Assembly (NCBI GenBank): GCA_964391195.1
Contig: CAYMLG010000012.1
Location: forward strand, 29,641-93,640
Length of the DNA stretch: 64,000 nucleotides
From: JAAYXE01 sp964391195
Lineage (GTDB): Bacteria; Chloroflexota; Anaerolineae; Anaerolineales; UBA4823
Direction of reading: 5' to 3'
This document shows, in pieces, positions 62,861-64,000 of this stretch. Under the pieces are notes generated by a model, which saw nothing but the letters and a program-made list of their open reading frames with translations, had not been told where the DNA came from and did not search any database. The position numbers were made by a program, and so were the translations under genes. Position 1 is the stretch's first letter; each line of letters starts with the position of its first letter.

Positions 62861-62876
62861 GGTCATACGTTTTACC
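62861..62876 (-). promoter_or_regulatory. LacI operator O2 (near palindrome)
   Basis: GGTCATACGTTTTACC, 12 of 16 bases symmetric, with the same outer GGT...ACC and CG centre as O1. Centre-to-centre distance is 53 bp, about five helical turns, so both sites face the same side. The spacer 62758-63189 (432 bp) holds O1, O2 and the leader of the plus-strand gene; no other gene is visible. Confidence 0.65.
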
Positions 62877-63189
62877 ACTCTAATTTACCGTTAATTTTCC
62901 CCGCTGTCAAGCCTTCTTGTCCAGTTCTTTTGGAATCTGTCGCGTATTGGCCCTGTTTATTGGACATTGATTGTCTAAACAGTGCTGTAAGCCAGGCGCT
63001 AACGCCCCCGCCCCGTCCTTATACTCTCTACTGCATGCATACTTGCCAGAGCGAAAGCATCTCTCTGATGTTATAGCAGCAGGACCATCAGACCCGGTGG
63101 GTTATAATGACTCTGACCGCACGCGGTCCGCAGGGGGAATGACAATCCGTGTTTGTCCAGGGGGAATTTACAACCTAAAAGGAGCCTGT

Positions 63190-63873
63190 ATGAAGGATCA
63201 ATGGAAATGGACGCGCATTATCGCAGGCGCAGTCCTGATATTGGCGCTGCTGGCTGTTCCCGGCATTGCCCAGGCGGATGACTTCATCTGCACCGGTTCG
63301 GTAGGAGCCACGACCCTCGATAACGTGATCGTTCCCCAGAACGCCACCTGTACCTTGAACGACACCATCGTAGAAGGCAATATCCTCGTCCAGACGAACG
63401 CCACCCTGCACGCCTTCGCCGTGGATGTGGATGGGAATATCCAGTCCGAAAATGCCGCCAGGGTCAACGTCTACGCCGGCTCGTTCGTCGGCGGCAATAT
63501 CCAGATCTTCCAATCCGGCGCGGCGGAGGTGCTTTCGGTGGAGATCGATGGTGATCTGCAGTTCGACGATAACGACCAGATGTTGAACGCGGATGGGAAT
63601 ACCATCGGCGGCAACCTGCAAGCCTTCCAGAACACCGGCGGCCTGACGATTAACAACAACCTGATCGACGGCGACTTGCAGTGCACCGGAAACAACCCGC
63701 CTCCCACCGGGAGCGGTAACGTAGTCGCGGGCTCGATGGAAGGCCAGTGCCAGAATTTTGGCGGTGATCCCGGTCCGTCTCCCACGCCTATCCCCACGAC
63801 TGTCCCCACGCCAGGCCCCACTCCCCCGGCCAATATGCCTTACTGGCTTTACCTGCCGGCAACTATGAAATAG
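63190..63873 (+). CDS. Secreted beta-repeat (bactofilin-like) protein
   Basis: 227 aa from ATG 63190, with AAAAGGAG 6 nt upstream; an earlier in-frame ATG has no site. Signal peptide about 1-30 (IIAGAVLILALLAVPGIAQA). The mature part consists of short repeats: VEGNILVQ, VDGNIQSE, VGGNIQIFQ, IDGDLQFD, IGGNLQAF, IDGDLQC, predicting a beta-solenoid. A Pro/Thr linker (about 195-215) precedes a C-terminal PYWLYLPATMK, the kind of LP-x tail seen at the ends of many Anaerolineae surface proteins. Two Cys near the ends of the repeat domain. Function unknown; probably structural at the cell surface. Confidence 0.72.
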   Translation: MKDQWKWTRIIAGAVLILALLAVPGIAQADDFICTGSVGATTLDNVIVPQNATCTLNDTIVEGNILVQTNATLHAFAVDVDGNIQSENAARVNVYAGSFVGGNIQIFQSGAAEVLSVEIDGDLQFDDNDQMLNADGNTIGGNLQAFQNTGGLTINNNLIDGDLQCTGNNPPPTGSGNVVAGSMEGQCQNFGGDPGPSPTPIPTTVPTPGPTPPANMPYWLYLPATMK

Positions 63874-63896
63874 GGGCGTTTTTCGCTCCGGAACAC

Positions 63897-63935
63897 AAAC
63901 ATGGCTCGCCCTATAATCAGGGTGGGTCATGTTTT
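63897..63935 (+). terminator. Intrinsic terminator after the beta-repeat protein
   Basis: 16-nt arms 63897-63912 and 63919-63934 (AAACATG...CATGTTT) pair throughout with G-U wobble, followed by TTTTTGATT. The last 65 bases of the window contain an AGGAG and an ATG (63996) that could open another gene, but too little is visible. Confidence 0.8.
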
Positions 63936-64000
63936 TGATTAAAGTTCCGGACGGAGGAAGGACATAGCTTTCTCGAGAACAGGAGTTTTGGGGAGATGGG

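Noticed and set aside
63996..64000. Start of another plus-strand gene at the right edge
   Set aside because: An ATG with AGGAG about 11 nt upstream is visible, but only two codons remain in the window.

Overview
The window is GC-rich (roughly 60% by eye), densely coded bacterial DNA. It has two runs of exactly 100 N (35762-35861 and 47910-48009), so it is a scaffold from a draft or metagenome assembly. I infer an Anaerolineae-like Chloroflexota. The reasons are a DUF2089/DUF4097/SHOCT-like envelope cassette, a fused formiminotransferase-cyclodeaminase, 7TM-sensor/HTH proteins, LysM-M23 lipoproteins with long Pro/Thr linkers, and an extracellular protein ending in an LPATMK-type tail. No rRNA, tRNA, CRISPR array, prophage or insertion sequence was recognised, and taxonomy was not computed.

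Layout. 1-1337 (+): end of a split UxaA/SuyAB-type lyase operon. 1404-2750 (-): an MFS exporter. 2859-6689 (-): a five-gene cassette in which every protein carries the same short SHOCT-like helical hairpin; it has a consensus sigma70 promoter (6861-6888) and a terminator (2770-2816). 7019-11842 (-): three tandem LysM + LasA-type M23 lipoproteins. 11984-17111 (+): ftcD, an M23 lipoprotein, a CapA-like lipoprotein, dcd. 17117-19141 (-): thrC-thrB. 19319-26999 (-): a degenerate XerC/D-like protein, purine nucleoside phosphorylase, a membrane protein, GNAT, a 7TM sensor/HTH protein, S1 protein, ComEA and an orphan DNA methyltransferase. 27138-29791 (-): threonine aldolase, lspA, RluA-type pseudouridine synthase. 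29874-37448 (-): a CDP-alcohol phosphatidyltransferase, a flippase-like protein and a small membrane protein, then ribA, RibD_C reductase, BchC-like dehydrogenase, PTPS-like protein, glycosyltransferase and methyltransferase. 37728-39512 (+): a secreted helical protein and an LLM flavin oxidoreductase. 39652-44885 (-): ABC-2 exporter, ECF sigma/anti-sigma pair, alr and a DUF2917 protein. 45228-46670 (+): a MocR-type regulator behind a perfect 13-bp inverted repeat. 46718-54135 (-): a double-NUDIX protein and two tandem isoleucyl-tRNA synthetases behind a T-box leader. 54703-62757 (-): a LacI-controlled sugar ABC operon with a URO-D-like protein, a sulfatase-fold protein with Thr at the nucleophile position and a DsbA-like fusion. 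63190-63873 (+): a secreted beta-repeat protein.

Most worth following up are the SHOCT-like cassette, the pterin/riboflavin-like cluster with a non-canonical PTPS, the two GVHH-motif IleRS genes under one T-box, the Thr-type 'sulfatase' in the sugar operon, and the unusually long perfect hairpins at gene ends.
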